Source of the DNA: Pogostemon cablin
Lineage: Eukaryota; Streptophyta; Magnoliopsida; Lamiales; Lamiaceae
Reading direction: 5' to 3'
Assembly (NCBI GenBank): GCA_023678885.1
Contig: CM043005.1
Span: 10,716,314-10,780,313, forward strand
DNA length: 64,000 nt
Each line of letters begins with the position of its first letter. Positions within the stretch are counted from its first letter, which is position 1. Of this stretch, positions 1-15,100 are shown in pieces. The notes under the pieces are model-generated. The model saw only the letters and a list, made by a program, of their open reading frames with translations. It was not told the origin of the DNA and did no database searches. The translations under genes and the position numbers were made by a program.

Positions 1-3000
1 TCAACATTTCCTTCGTTTCGATGCATATTTCCTTCATTTTGATGCTCCTTTTCTTGTTACGATCAACATTTTATTCGTTTTGATGCAGATTTCCTTCTTT
101 TTTATACTCGTTTTCTCATTACGATCAATATTTCCTTGGTTTCGATGCATATCTACTTCATTTTGATTCTCATTTTCTCGTTACGATCAATATTGCCTTC
201 GTTTCGATGCATATTTCCTTCATTTTGATGCACCTTTTCTCATTACGATCAACATTTCATTCGTTTTGATGCAGATTTCCTTCTTTTTGATGCTCATTTT
301 CTCATTATGATAAATATTTCCTTTGTTTCGATGCATATTTCCTTCGTTTTGATTCTTATTTTCTCTTTACAATCTATGTTACCTTCATTTTGATGCATAT
401 TTCTTTCATTTTGATGCTCATTTTCTCGTTACGATCAATATTTTCTTCGTTTCGATGCATATTTCCTTCATTTTGATGCACTTTTTCTAGTTACGATCAG
501 CATTTCCTTCGTTTCGATGAATACTTACTTCATTTTCATGCTCCTTTTTTGTTACGATCAATATTTCATTCGTTTCGATGCATATTTCCTTCTTTTTTAG
601 GCTCGTTTTCTCGTTATTATCAATGTTTTCATTCTTTCGATGCATATTTCCTTCATTTTGATGCTCCTTTTCTCATTACGATCAATATTTCATTCGTTTC
701 GATGCGTATTTCCATCATTTTAATGCTAATTTTCTCGTTACGATCAATATTTCCTTCGTTTCGATGCATATTTCCTTCATTTTGATGCTCATTTTCTCGT
801 TACGATCAACATTTCATTCATTTCGATGCATATTTCCATCATTTTGATTTTGATTCTCATTTTCTCGTTACGATCAACATTTCCTTCGTTTCGATGCATA
901 TTTCCTTCATTTTAATGCTAATTTTCTCGTTACGATCAATATTTCCTTCGTTTCGATGCATATTTCCTTCTTTTTGATGCTCCTTTTCATTTTACGATCA
1001 ACATTTTATTCGTTTCGATGCAGATTTTCTTCTTTTTTATTCTCATTTTCTCGTTATGATCAATATTTCCTTTGTTTCGATGCATATTTCCTTCATTTTG
1101 ATGCTCCTTTTCTTGTTACGATCAACATTTCCTACGTTTCGATGAATATTTCCTTTATTTTGATGCTTCATTCCTTGTTACGATCAACATTTCATTCGTT
1201 TCGATGCAGATTTCTTTCTTTTTTAGGCTCGTTTTCTCATTATTATCAATGTTTCCATTCTTTCGATGCATATTTCCTTCATTTTGATGCTTCTTTTCTC
1301 ATTACGATCAATATTTCATTCGTTTCGATGCATATTTCCTTCTTTTTGATGCTCCTTTTCTTTTTACGATCAACATTTCATTCGTTTCGATGCAGATTTT
1401 CTTCTTTTTTATGTTCATTTTCTCGTTATGATCAATATTTCCTTTGTTTCGATGCATATTTCCTTCATTTTGATGCTCCTTTTCTCGTTACGATCAACAT
1501 TTCCTTCGTTTTGATGAATGTTTCCTTCATTTTAATTCTCATTTTCTCGTTACGATCAACATTTCCTTTGTTTCGATGCATATTACCATCATTTTGATGC
1601 TCCTTTTCTTGTTACGATCAACATTTCATTTGTTACAATGCAGATTACCTTCTTTTTTATACTCGTTTTCTCATTACGATCAATATTTCCTTGGTTTCGA
1701 TGCATATTTACTTCGTTTTGATTCTCATTTTCTCGTTACGATCAATATTACCTTCATTTCGATGCATATTTCCTTCATTTTGATGCACCTTTTCTTGTTA
1801 AAATCAATATTTCATTCGTTTCAATGAAAATTTCCTTCGTTTTGATGCTCGTTTTCTCGTTATGATCAATATTTCCTTCGTTTCGATGAATATTTCCTTA
1901 ATTTTAATGCTCAATTTCTCGTTACAATCAACATTTCCTTCGTTTCGATGCATATTTCCTTTATTTGGATGCTACTTTTCTTGTAACGATCAATATTTTA
2001 TTCATTTTGATGCAGATTTCCTTCTTTTTGAGGCTCGTTTTCTCGTTATTATCAATGTTTCCTTTGTTTCGATGCATATTTCATTCATTTTGATGCTCCT
2101 TTTCTCATTACGATCAATATTTCCTTTGTTTCGATGCTTTTTCCTTCATTTTAATGCTCATTTTCTCGTTACGAAAGATATTTCCTTCATTTCGATGCAT
2201 ATTTCCTTCATTTTGATGCTACTTTTCTTGTAACAATCAACATTTCATTCGTTTCGATGCATAATTTGTTCTTTTTGAGGCTCTTTTTCTCGTAATTATC
2301 AATGTTTCCTTTGTTTCGATGCATATTTCATTCATTTTGATGCTTCTTTTATCATTACATTCAACATTTCCTTCGTTTTGATTCATATTTCTTTCATTTT
2401 AATACTCATTTTCTCATTACGATCGATATTTCCTTCGTTTCGATGCATATTTCATTCATTTTGATGCTTCTTATCTTATTACGATCAACATTTCATTCGT
2501 TTCGATGCAGATTTCCTTTTTTTGTGGTCGTTTTCTAATTATTATCAATGTTTCCTTTGTTTCGATACATATTTCATTCATTTTGATGCTCCTTTTCTCA
2601 TTACGATTAGCATTTCCTTCGTTTCGATGCATATTTCCTTCATTTTGATGCTCTTTTCTAGTTACGATCAATATTTTATTCTTTTCGATGCAGATTTCCT
2701 TCTCTTTGTCGCTCGTTTTCTCGTTATGATAAATGTTTTCTTTGTTCCATGCATATTTCCTTCATTTTGATGCTCCTTTTCTCATTACGATCAATATTTC
2801 CTTCGTTTCGATGAATATTTCCTTCATTTTAATGCTCATTTTCTCGTTACGATCAACATTTCCTTTTTTTGCGATGCATATTTCTTCATTTTGATGCTCC
2901 TTTTCTTGTTACGATCAATATTTCATTAGTTTCGATGCAGATTTCCTTCTTTTTTATGCTCGTTTTCTCATTATGATAATATTTCCTTTGTTTCGATGCT

Positions 3001-3975
3001 TATTTCCTTTGTTTTGATTCTCATTTTTCGTTATGATATATATTGTCTTCGTTTCGATGCATATTTTCTTCATTTGATGCTCCTTTTCTCGTTACGATCA
3101 ACATTTCATTTGTTTTAATGCAGATTTCCTTCATTTTGATTTTAATGCTCCTTTTCTCGTTACAATTAATATTTCTTTCGTTTCGATGCATATTTCTTTC
3201 ATTTTGATGCTCATTTTCTCGTTACAATCAACATTACCTTCGTTTCGATGCATATTTTCTTTGTTTTGATTCTCATTTTCACATTTCGATCAATATTACC
3301 TTCGTTTTGATACATATTTCCCTCATTTTGATGCTCCTTTTCTCGTTACGATCAACATTTAATTCGTTTCGATGCATATTTCCATCATTTTGATTTTGAT
3401 GCTCATTTTCTCGTTACGATCAAAATTTCCTTCGTTTCGATGCATATTTCCATCATTTTGATGTATTTTTTCGCGTTACGATCAGAATTTCCTTCTTTTC
3501 AATGCATATTTACTCATTTTGATGCTCCTTTTCTTTTTACGATCAACATTTCATTCGTTTCTATGCATATTAACTTCATTTTTATGCTCGTTTTCTCGTT
3601 ATGATCAATATTTCCTTGGTTTCGATGCATATTTCCTTCATTTTGATGCTTCTTTTCTCATTACGATCAACATTTCCTTCGTTTTGATGAATATTTCCTT
3701 TATTTTGATGCTTCTTTTCTTTTTACGATCAACATTTAATTCGTTTCGATGCAGATTTCCTTCTTTTTGATGCTAGTTGTCTCGTTATGATCAATATTTC
3801 CTTTATTTCGATGCATATTTCTTTCTTTTTGATGCTCATTTCCTCATTATGATCATGTTTCCTCTGTTTCCATGCATATTTCCTTCATTTTGATACTCAT
3901 TTTCTCATTATGATCAACATTTTCTTCGTTTTGATGAATATTTCCTTCATTTTAATTCTCATTTTCTCGTTACGA

Positions 3976-5150
3976 TCAATATTTCCTTCGTTTCGATGCA
4001 TATTTCCTTCATTTTGATGCTCCTTTTCTTGTTACGATCAACATTTTATTCGTTTTGATGCAGATTTCCTTCTTTTTTATACTCGTTTTCTCATTACGAT
4101 CAATATTTCCTTGGTTTCGATGCATATCTACTTCATTTTGATTCTCATTTTCTCGTTACGATCAATATTACCTTCGTTTCGATGCATATTTCCTTCATTT
4201 TGATGCACCTTTTCTCATTACGATCAACATTTCATTCGTTTTGATGCAGATTTCCTTCTTTTTGATGCTCATTTTCTCATTATGATAAATATTTCCTTTG
4301 TTTCGATGCATATTTCCTTCGTTTTGATTCTTATTTTCTCTTTACAATCTATGTTACCTTCATTTTGATGCATATTTCTTTCATTTTGATGCTCATTTTC
4401 TCGTTACGATCAATATTTTCTTCGTTTCGATGCATATTTCCTTCATTTTGATGCACTTTTTCTAGTTACGATCAGCATTTCCTTCGTTTCGATGAATACT
4501 TACTTCATTTTGATGCTCTTTTTTTGTTACGATCAATATTTCATTCGTTTCGATGCAGATTTCCTTCTTTTTTAGGCTCGTTTTCTCATTATTATCAATG
4601 TTTTCATTCTTTCGATGCGTATTTCCTTCATTTTAATGCTAATTTTCTCATTACGATCAATATTTCCTTCGTTTCGATGCATATTTCCTTCATTTTGATG
4701 CTCCTTTTCTCGTTACGATCAACATTTCATTCGTTTCGATGCATATTTCCATCATTTTGATTTTGATTCTCATTTTCTCGTTACGATCAACATTTCCTTC
4801 GTTTCGATGCATATTTCCTTCATTTTAATGCTAATTTTCTCTTTACGATCAATATTTCCTTCGTTTCGATGCATATTTCCTTCTTTTTGATGCTCCTTTT
4901 CTTTTTACGATCAACATTTCATTCGTTTCGATGCAGATTTTCTTCTTTTTTATGCTCATTTTCTCGTTATGATCAATATTTCCTTTGTTTCGATGCATAT
5001 TTCCTTCATTTTGATGCTCCTTTTCTCGTTACGATCAACATTTCCTTCGTTTCGATGAATATTTCCTTTATTTTGATGCTTCATTCCTTGTTACGATCAA
5101 CATTTCATTCATTTCGATGTAGATTTCTTTCTTTTTTATGCTTGTTTTCT
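3976..5150 (+). repeat. Segmental duplication of the window start (offset 3,975 bp)
   Basis: This stretch repeats the monomer order and private variants of positions 1 to about 1,240. Anchors correspond at 1/3,976 and 549/4,524 (offset 3,975). After about 4,600 the offset falls to 3,913 (956/4,869), so this copy lacks exactly one 62-bp monomer. A further related copy lies about 4,307 bp downstream (4,524 corresponds to 8,831, and 4,214 to 8,521). This is the pattern expected from unequal exchange in register with the monomer. The end coordinates are approximate because the flanks are also satellite. Confidence 0.75.
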
Positions 5151-6179
5151 CGTTATGATCAATATTTCCTTTGTTTCGATGCATATTTCCTTCTTTTTGA
5201 TGCTCGTTTTCTCATTATGATCATGTTTCCTTTGTTTCAATTCATATTTCTTTCATTTTGATACTCCTTTTCTCATTACGATCAACATTTCCTTCATTTT
5301 GATGAATATTCCCTTCATTTTAATTCTCATTTTCTCGTTATTATCAATGTTTCCTTTCTTTCGATGCATATTTCATTCATTTTGATGCTCCTTTTCTCAT
5401 TACGATTAATATTTCCTTCGCTTTGATGCATATTTCCTTCATTTTAATGCTAATTTTCTCGTTACGATCAATATTTCCTTCGTTTCGATGCATATTTCCT
5501 TCATTTTGATGCTCTTTTTCTCGTTACGATCAACATTTCATCGTTTCGATGCATATTTCCATCATTTGGATTTTGATTCTCATTTTCTCGTTACGATCAA
5601 TATTTTCTTCCTTTCGATGCATATTTCCTTCATTTTAATGCTAATTTTCTCGTTACGATCAATAATTCCTTCGTTTCGATGCATATTTCCTTAATTTTGA
5701 TGCTCCTTTTCTTTTTACGATCATCATTTCATTCGTTTCGATGCAGATTTTTTTCTTTCTATGCTCGTTTTCTCGTTATGATCAATATTTTCTTTGTTTC
5801 GATGAATATTCCTTCATTTTGATGCTCATTTTCTCGTTACGATCAACATTTCCTTCGTTTCAATGAATAATTCCTTTATTTTTATGCTTCTTTCCTTGTT
5901 ACGATCAATATTTCATTCGTTTCGATGCAGATTTCCTTCTTTTTGATGCTAGTTTTCTCGTTATGATCAATATTTCCTTTGTTTCGATGCATATTTCCTT
6001 CTTTTTGATGCTTGTTTTCTCATTATGATCATGTTTCCTTTGTTTCAATGCATATTTCCTTCATTTTGATACTCTTTTTCTCATTACGATCAACATTTCC
6101 TTCGTTTTGATGAATATTTCCTTTATTTTAATTCTTATTTTCTCGTTACGATCAACATTTCCTTCGTTTCGATACATAT

Positions 6180-8450
6180 TTCCTTCATTTTGATGCAGAT
6201 TTCCTTCTTTTTGATGATAATTTTCTCATTATGGTAAATATTTCCTTCGTTTCGATGAATATTTCCTTAATTTTAACGCTTATTTTCTCGTTAAGAACAA
6301 CATTTCCTTCGTTTCGATGCATATTTCCTTTATTTTGATGCAACTTTTCTTGTTACAATCAACATTTCATTCGTTTCGATGCAGATTTCTTTCTTTTTTA
6401 TGCTCGTTTTCTCGTTATGATCAATATTTTCCTTTGTTTCGATGCATATTTCCTTCTTTTTGATTCTCGTTTTCTCATTATGATCATATTTCCTTTGTTT
6501 CGATGCATATTTCCTTCATTTTGATACTCCTTTTCTCATTACGATCAACATTTCATTCGTTTTGATGAATATTTTCTTCATTTTAATTCTCATTTTCTCG
6601 TTATGATCAACATTTCCTTCGTTTCGATGCATATTTCCTTCATTTTGATGCTCCTTTTCTTGTTACGGTCAACATTTTATTCGTTTCGATGCAAATTTCC
6701 TTATTTTTTATACTCGTTTTCTCATTACGATCAATATTTCCTTGGTTTCGATGCATATTTACCTCGTTTTGATTCTCATTTTCTCGTTACGATCAATATT
6801 ACCTTCGGTTCGATGCATATTTCCTTCATTTTGATGCACCTTTTCTCATTACGATCAACATTTCATTCGTTTTGATGCAAATTTTCTTCTTTTTTATGCT
6901 CATTTTCTCATTATGTTAAATATTTCCTTTGTTTCGATGCATATTTCCTTCGTTTTGATTCTTATTTTCTATGTACAATCTATGTTACCTTCGTTTCGAT
7001 GCATATTTCCTTCATTTTGATGCTCCTTTTCTCGTTACGATCAACATTTCCTTTGTTTCGATGCATATTTCTTTCATTTTGATGCTCATTTTCTCGTTAC
7101 GATCAATATTTTCTTCGTTTCGATGCATATTTCCTTCATTTTGATGCACTTTTTCTAGTTACGATCAGCATTTCCTTCGTTTCGATGAATACTTACTTCA
7201 TTTTGATTCTCCTTTTTTGTTACGATCAATATTTCGTTCGTTTTGATGAAGATTTCCTTCTTTTTTAGGATTGTTTTCTTGTTATTATCAATGTTTCCTT
7301 TCTTTCGATGCATATTTCATTCATTTTGATGCTCCTTTTCTCATTACGATCAATATTTCCTTCGCTTTGATGCATATTTCCTTCATTTTAATGCTAATTT
7401 TCTCGTTACGATCAATATTTCCTTCGTTTCGATGCATATTTCCTTCATTTTGATGCTCCTTTTCTCGTTACGATCAACATTTCATCGTTTCGATGCATAT
7501 TTCCATCATTTTGATTTTGATTCTCATTTTCTCGTTACGATCAATATTTCCTTCCTTTCGATGCATATTTCCTTTATTTTAATGCTAATTTTCTCGTTAC
7601 GATCAATAATTCCTTCGTTTCGATACATATTTCCTTAATTTTGATGCTCCTTTTCTTTTTACGATCAACATTTCATTCGTTTCGATGCAGATTTTTTTCT
7701 TTTTATGCTCATTTTCTCGTTATGATCAATATTTTCTTTGTTTCGATGCATATTTCCTTCATTTTGATGCTCCTTTTCTCGTTATGATCAACATTTCCTT
7801 CGTTTCGATGAATATTTCCTTTATTTTCATGCTTCTTTCCTTGTTACGATCAACATTTCATTCGTTTCGATGCAGATTTCCTTCTTTTTGATGCTAGTTT
7901 TCTCGTTATGATCAATATTTCCTTTGTTTCGATGCATATTTCCTTCTTTTTGATGCTTGTTTTCTCATTATGATCATGTTTCCTTTGTTTCAATGCATAT
8001 TTCTTTCATTTTGATACTCCTTTTCTCATTACGATCAACATTTCCTTCGCTTTGATGAATATTTCCTTCATTTTAATTCTCATTTTCTCGTTACAATCAA
8101 CATTTCCTTTGTTTCGATACATATTTCCTTCAATTTGATGCTCTTTTTCTTGTTACGATCAACATTTTATTCATTTCGATGCAGATTTCCTTCTTTTTTA
8201 TACTCGTTTTCTCATTACGATCAATATTTCCTTGGTTTCGATGCATATTTACTTCGTTTTGATTCTCATTTTCTCGTTACGATCAATATTACCTTCGTTT
8301 CGATGCATATTTCCTTCATTTTGATGCACCTTTTCTCATTATGATCAACATTTCATTCGTTTTGATGCAGATTTCCTTCTTTTTTATGCTCATTTTCTCA
8401 TTATGATAAATTTTACCTTCGTTTCGATGAATATTTCCTTAATTTTAATG
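6180..8450 (+). repeat. Segmental duplication, first copy (offset about 4,723 bp)
   Basis: Private variants in this stretch recur in the same order about 4,723 bp downstream. The unusual TTAAGAACAAC variant occurs at 6,291 and 11,014. Other anchor pairs are 7,271/11,994, 8,135/12,857 and the TTATGATAAATTTTACC variant at about 8,401/13,122. The offset drifts by only 1-2 bp over about 2 kb, so the two copies share a recent common origin. The boundaries are approximate. Confidence 0.7.
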
Positions 8451-9173
8451 CTTATTTTCTCGTTATGATCAACATTTTCTTCGTTTCGATGCATGTTTCC
8501 TTCATTTTGATGCACCTTTTCTCATTACGATCTACATTTCACTCGTTTTGATGCAGATTTCCTTCTTTTTGATGCTCATTTTCTCATTATGATAAATATT
8601 TCCTTTGTTTCGATGCATATTTCCTTTGTTTCGATTCTTATTTTCTCGTTACAATCTATGTTACCTTCATTTTGATGCATATTTCCTTCATTTTGATGCT
8701 CATTTTCTCGTTACGATCAATATTTTCTTCGTTTCGATGCATATTTCCTTCATTTTGATGCACTTTTTCTAGTTACGATCAGCATTTCCTTCGTTTCGAT
8801 GAATACTTATTTCATTTTGATGCTCCTTTTTTGTTACGATCAATATTTCATTCATTTCGATGCAGATTTCCTTCTTTTTTAGGCTCGTTTTCTCATTATT
8901 ATCAATGTTTCCATTCTTTCGATACATATTTCCTTCATTTTGATGCTCCTTTTCTCATTACGATCAATATTTCATTCGTTTCGATGCGTATTTCCTTCAT
9001 TTTAATGCTAATTTTCTCGTTACGATCAATATTTCCTTCGTTTCGATGCATATTTCCTTCATTTTGATGCTCCTTTTCTCGTTACGATCAACATTTCATT
9101 CGTTTCGATGCATATTTCATCATTTTGATTTTGATTCTCATTTTCTCGTTACGATCAACATTTCCTTCGTTTC

Positions 9174-9917
9174 GATGCATATTTCCTTCTTTTTGATGCT
9201 CCTTTTCTTTTTACGATCAACATTTCATTCGTTTCGATGCAGATTTTCTTCTTTTTTATGCTCATTTTCTCGTTATGATCAATATTTCCTTTGTTTCGAT
9301 GCATATTTCCTTCATTTTGATGCTCCTTTTCTCGTTACGATCAACATTTCCTTCGTTTCGATGAATATTTCCTTTATTTTGATGCTTCATTCCTTGTTAC
9401 GATCAACATTTCATTCGTTTCGATGCAGATTTCTTTCTTTTTTAGGCTCGTTTTCTCGTTATTATCAATGTTTCCATTCTTTCGATGCATATTTCCTTCA
9501 TTTTGATGCTCATTTTCTTATTACGATCAATATTTCATTTGTTTCGATGCATATTTCCTTCTTTTTGATGCTCCTTTTCTTTTTACGATCAACATTTCAT
9601 TTGTTTCGATGCAGATTTTCTTCTTTTTTATGCTCATTTTCTCGTTATGATCAATATTTCCTTTGTTTCGATGCATATTTCCTTCATTTTGATGCTCCTT
9701 TTCTCGTTACGATCAACATTTCCTTCGTTTCGATGAATATTTCCTTTATTTTGATGCTTCATTCCTTGTTACGATCAACATTTCATTCGTTTCGATGCAG
9801 ATTTCCTTCTTTTTTAGGCTCGTTTTCTCATTATTATCAATGTTTCCATTCTTTCGATGCATATTTCCTTCATTTTGATGCTCCTTTTCTCATTACGATC
9901 AATATTTCATTCGTTTC
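9174..9917 (+). repeat. Tandem hexamer HOR, 2 x 372 bp
   Basis: Two consecutive blocks of 372 bp (exactly six 62-bp monomers) begin at 9,174 and 9,546 with the same variant, GCATATTTCCTTCTTTTTGATG followed by CCTTTTCTTTTTACG. They carry the same series of monomer subtypes and differ at scattered single bases. A related hexamer pair occurs at about 956 and 1,328, also 372 bp apart. Because six monomers are a multiple of three bases, one frame stays open across both units and produces the longest spurious ORF of the array (9,046-10,002). Confidence 0.8.
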
Positions 9918-12154
9918 GATGCGTATTTCCTTCATTTTAATGCTAATTTTCTCGTTACGATCAATATTTCCTTCGTTTCGATGCATATTTCCTTCATTTT
10001 GATGCTCCTTTTCTCGTTACGATCAACATTTCATTCGTTTCGATGCATATTTCCATCATTTTGATTTTGATTCTCATTTTCTCGTTACGATCAACATTTC
10101 CTTCGTTTCGATGCATATTTCCTTCATTTTAATGCTAATTTTCTTGTTACGATCAATATTTCCTTCGTTTCGATGCATATTTCCTTCTTTTTGATGCTCC
10201 TTTTCTTTTTATGATCAACATTTCATTTGTTTCGATGCAGATTTTCATCTTTTTTATGCTCATTTTCTCGTTATGATCAATATTTCCTTTGTTTCAATGC
10301 ATATTTCCTTCATTTTGATGCTCCTTTTCTCGTTACGATCAACATTTCCTTCGTTTCGATGAATATTTCCTTTATTTTGATGCTTCATTCCTTGTTACGA
10401 TCAACATTTCATTCGTTTCGATGCAAATTTCTTTCTTTTTTATGCTCATTTTCTCGTTATGATCAATATTTCCTTTGTTTCGATGCATATTTCCTTCTTT
10501 TTGATGCTCGTTTTCTTATTATGATCATGTTTCCTTTGTTTCAATGCATATTTCCTTCATTTTGATACTCCTTTTCTCATTACGATCAACATTTCCTTCG
10601 TTTTGATGAATATTTCCTTCATTTTAATTCTCATTTTCTCGTTACGATCAACATTTCCTTCGTTTCGATACATATTTCCTTCATTTTGATGCTCCTTTTC
10701 TTGTTACGATCAACATTTTATTCGTTTCGATGCAGATTTCCTTCTTTTTTATACTCGTTTTCTCATTACGATCAATATTTCTTTGGTTTCTATTTATATT
10801 TACTTCGTTTTGATTCTCATTTTCTCGTTACGATCAATATTACCTTCGTTTCGATGCATATTTCCTTCATTTTGATGCACCTTTTCTCATTATGATCAAC
10901 ATTTCATTCGTTTTGATGCAGATTTCCTTCTTTTTGATGATCATTTTCTCATTATGGTAAATATTTCCTTCGTTTCGATGAATATTTCATTAATTTTAAT
11001 GCTTATTTTCTCGTTAAGAACAACATTTCCTTCGTTTCGATGCATATTTCCTTTATTTTGATGCAACTTTTCTTGTTACAATCAACATTTCATTCGTTTC
11101 GATGCAGATTTCTTTCTTTTTTATGCTCGTTTTCTCGTTATGATCAATATTTTCCTTTGTTTCGATGCATATTTCCTTCTTTTTGATTCTCGTTTTCTCA
11201 TTATGATCATATTTCCTTTGTTTCGATGCATATTTCCTTCATTTTGATACTCCTTTTCTCATTACGATCAACATTTCATTCGTTTTGATGAATATTTTCT
11301 TCATTTTAATTCTCATTTTCTCGTTACGATCAACATTTCCTTCGTTTCGATGCATATTTCCTTCATTTTGATGCTCCTTTTCTTGTTACGATCAACATTT
11401 TATTCGTTTCGATGCAAATTTCCTTCTTTTTTATACTCGTTTTCTCATTACGATCAATATTTCCTTGGTTTCGATGCATATTTACTTCGTTTTGATTCTC
11501 ATTTTCCCGTTACGATCAATATTACCTTCGTTTCGATGCATATTTCCTTCAATTTGATGCACCTTTTCTCATTACGATCAACATTTCATTCGTTTTGATG
11601 CAGATTTCCTTCTTTTTGATGCTCATTTTCTCATTATGATAAATATTTCCTTTGTTTCGATGCATATTTCGTTCGTTTTGATTCTTATTTTCTCAGTACA
11701 ATCTATGTTACCTTCGTTTCGATGCATATTTCCTTCATTTTGATGCTCCTTTTCCCGTTACGATCAATATTTCCTTCGTTTCGATGCATATTTCTTTCCT
11801 TTTGATGCTCATTTTCTCGTTACGATCAATATTTTCTTCGTTTCGATGCATATTTCCTTCATTTTGATGCACTTTTTCTAGTTACGATCAGCATTTCCTT
11901 CGTTTCGATGAATACTTACTTCATTTTGATGCTTCTTTTTTGTTACGATCAATATTTCGTTCGTTTTGATGCAGATTTCCTTCTTTTTTAGGATTGTTTT
12001 CTCGTTATTATCAATGTTTCCTTTCTTTCGATGCATATTTCATTCATTATGATGCTCCTTTTCTCATTACGATCAATATTTCCTTCGCTTTGGTGCATAT
12101 TTCCTTCATTTTAATGCTAATTTTCTCGTTACGATCAATATTTCCTTCGTTTCG

Positions 12155-15100
12155 ATGCATATTTCCTTCATTTTGATGCTCTTTTTCTCGTTACGATCAA
12201 CATTTCATCGTTTCGATGCATATTTCCATTATTTTGATTTTGATTCTCATTTTCTCGTTACGATCAATATTTCCTTTCTTTCGATGCATATTTCCTTCAT
12301 TTTAATGCTAATTTTCTCGTTACGATCAATAATTCCTTCGTTTCGATGCATATTTCCTTAATTTTGATGCTCCTTTTCTTTTTACGATCAACATTTCATT
12401 CGTTTCGATGCAGATTTTTTTCTTTTTATGCTCGTTTTCTCGTTATGATCAATATTTTCTTTGTTTCGATGCATATTCCTTCATTTTGATGCTCCTTTTC
12501 TCGTTACGATCAACATTTCCTTCGTTTCGATGAATATTTCCTTTATTTTTATGCTTCTTTCCTTGTTACGATCAACATTTCATTCGTTTCGATGCAGATT
12601 TCCTTCTTTTTGATGCTAGTTTTCTCGTTATGATCAATATTTCCTTTGTTTCGATGCATATTTCCTTCTTTTTGATGCTTGTTTTCTCATTATGATCATG
12701 TTTCCTTTGTTTCAATGCATATTTCCTTCATTTTGATACTCCTTTTCTCATTACGATCAACATTTCCTACATTTTGATGAATATTTCCTTCATTTTAATT
12801 CTCATTTTCTCGTTACGATCAACATTTCCTTTGTTTCGATACATATTTCCTTCATTTTGATGCTCCTTTTCTTGTTACGATCAACATTTTATTCATTTCG
12901 ATGCAGATTTCCTTCTTTTTTATACTCGTTTTCTCATTACGATCAATATTTCCTTGGTTTCGATGCATATTTACTTCATTTTGATTCTCATTTTCTCATT
13001 ACGATCAATATTACCTTCGTTTCGATGCATATTTCCTTCATTTTGATGCACCTTTTCTCATTACGATCAATATTTCATTCGTTTTGATGCAGATTTCCTT
13101 CTTTTTATGCTCATTTTCTCATTATGATAAATTTTACCTTCGTTTCGATGAATATTTCCTTAATTTTAATGCTTATTTTCTCGTTACGATCAATATTTTC
13201 TTCTTTTCGATGCATGTTTCCTTCATTTTTATGCACCTTTTCTCGTTACGATCAACATTTCATTCGTTTTGATGCAGATTTCCTTCTTTTTGATGCTCAT
13301 TTTCTCATTATGATAAATATTTCCTTTGTTTCGATGCATATTTCCTTCGTTTTGATTCTTATTTTCTCGTTACAATCTATGTTACCTTCATTTTGATGCA
13401 TATTTCCTTCATTTTGATGCTCATTTTCCCGTTACGATCAACATTTCCTTCGTTTCGATGCATATTTCTTTCATTTTTATGCTCATTTTCTCGTTACGAT
13501 CAATATTTTCTTCGTTTCGATGCATATTTCCTTAATTTTGATGCAATTTTTCTAGTTACGATCAGCATTTCCTTCGTTTTGATGAATACTTACTTCATTT
13601 TGATTCTCCTTTTTTGTTACAATCAATATTTCATATGTTTCGATGCAGATTTTCTTCTTTTTTAGGCTCGTTTTCTCGTTATTATCAATGTTTCCTTTCT
13701 TTCGATGCATATTTCATTCATTTTGATGCTCCTTTTCTCATTACGATCAACATTTCATTCGTTTCGATGCGTATTTCCTTCATTTTAATGCTAATTTTCT
13801 CGTTACGATCAATATTTCCTTCGTTTCGATGCATATTTCCTTCATTTTGATGCTCCTTTTCTCGTTATGATCAACATTTCATTCATTTCGATGCATATTT
13901 CCATCATTTTGATTTTGATTCTCATTTTCTCGTTACGATCAACATTTCCTTCATTTCGATGCATATTTCCTTCATTTTAATGCTAATTTTCTCGTTACGA
14001 TCTATATTTCCTTCGTTTCGATGCATATTTCCTTCATTTTGATGCTCCTTTTCTCGTTACGATCAACATTTCATCGTTTCGATGCATATTTCCATCATTT
14101 TGATTTTGATTCTCATTTTCTCGTTACGATCAATATTGCCTTCCTTTCGATGCATGTTTCCTTCATTTTAATGCTAATTTTCTCGTTACGATCAATAATT
14201 CCTTCGTTTCGATGTATATTTCCTTAATTTTGATGCTCATTTTCTTTTTACGATCAACATTTCATTTGTTTCGATGCAGATTTTTTTCTTTTTATGCTCA
14301 TTTTCTCGTTATGATTAATATTTTCTTTGTTTCGATGCATATTTCCTTCATTTTGATGCTCCTTTTCTCGTTACGATCAACATTTCCTTCGTTTCGATGA
14401 ATATTTCCTTTATTTTTATGCTTCTTTCCTAGTTACGATCAACATTTCATTCGTTTCGATGCATATTTCCTTCTTTTTGATGCTAGTTTTCTCGTTATGA
14501 TCAATATTTCCTTTGTTTCGATGCATATTTCCTTCTATTTGATGCTTGTTTTCTCATTATGATCATGTTTCCTTTGTTTCAATGCATATTTCCTTCATTT
14601 TGATACTCCTTTTCTCATTACGATCAACATTTCCTTCATTTTGATGAATATTTCCTTCATTTTAATTCTTATTTTCTCGTTACGATCAGTATTTCCTTTG
14701 TTTCTATACATATTTCCTTCATTTTGATGTTCATTTTCTTGTTACGATCAACATTTTATTCATTTCGATGCAGATTTCCTTCTTTTTTATACTCGTTTTC
14801 TCATTACGATCAATATTTCCTTGGTTTTGATGCATACTTACTTCGTTTTGATTCTCATTTTCTCGTTATGATCAATATTACCTTCGTTTCGATGCATATT
14901 TCCTTCATTTTGATGCACCTTTTCTCATTACGATCAACATTTCATTCGTTTTGATGCAGATTTCCTTCTTTTTTATGCTCATTTTCTCATTATGATAAAT
15001 TTTTCCTTCGTTTCGATGAATATTTCCTTAATTTTAATGCTTATTTTCTCCTTACGATCAATATTTCCTTCGTTTCGATGCATATTTCCTTCATTTTGAT

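Noticed and set aside
9046..10002. A 318-codon open frame, the longest in the satellite, plus about a hundred 60-130-codon frames with MHISFILMLLF-type peptides
   Set aside because: They are read-throughs of the 62-bp repeat. The three frames of the monomer are spliced in turn because 62 is not a multiple of 3, no start or promoter is specific to them, and the sequence varies as satellite rather than as codons.
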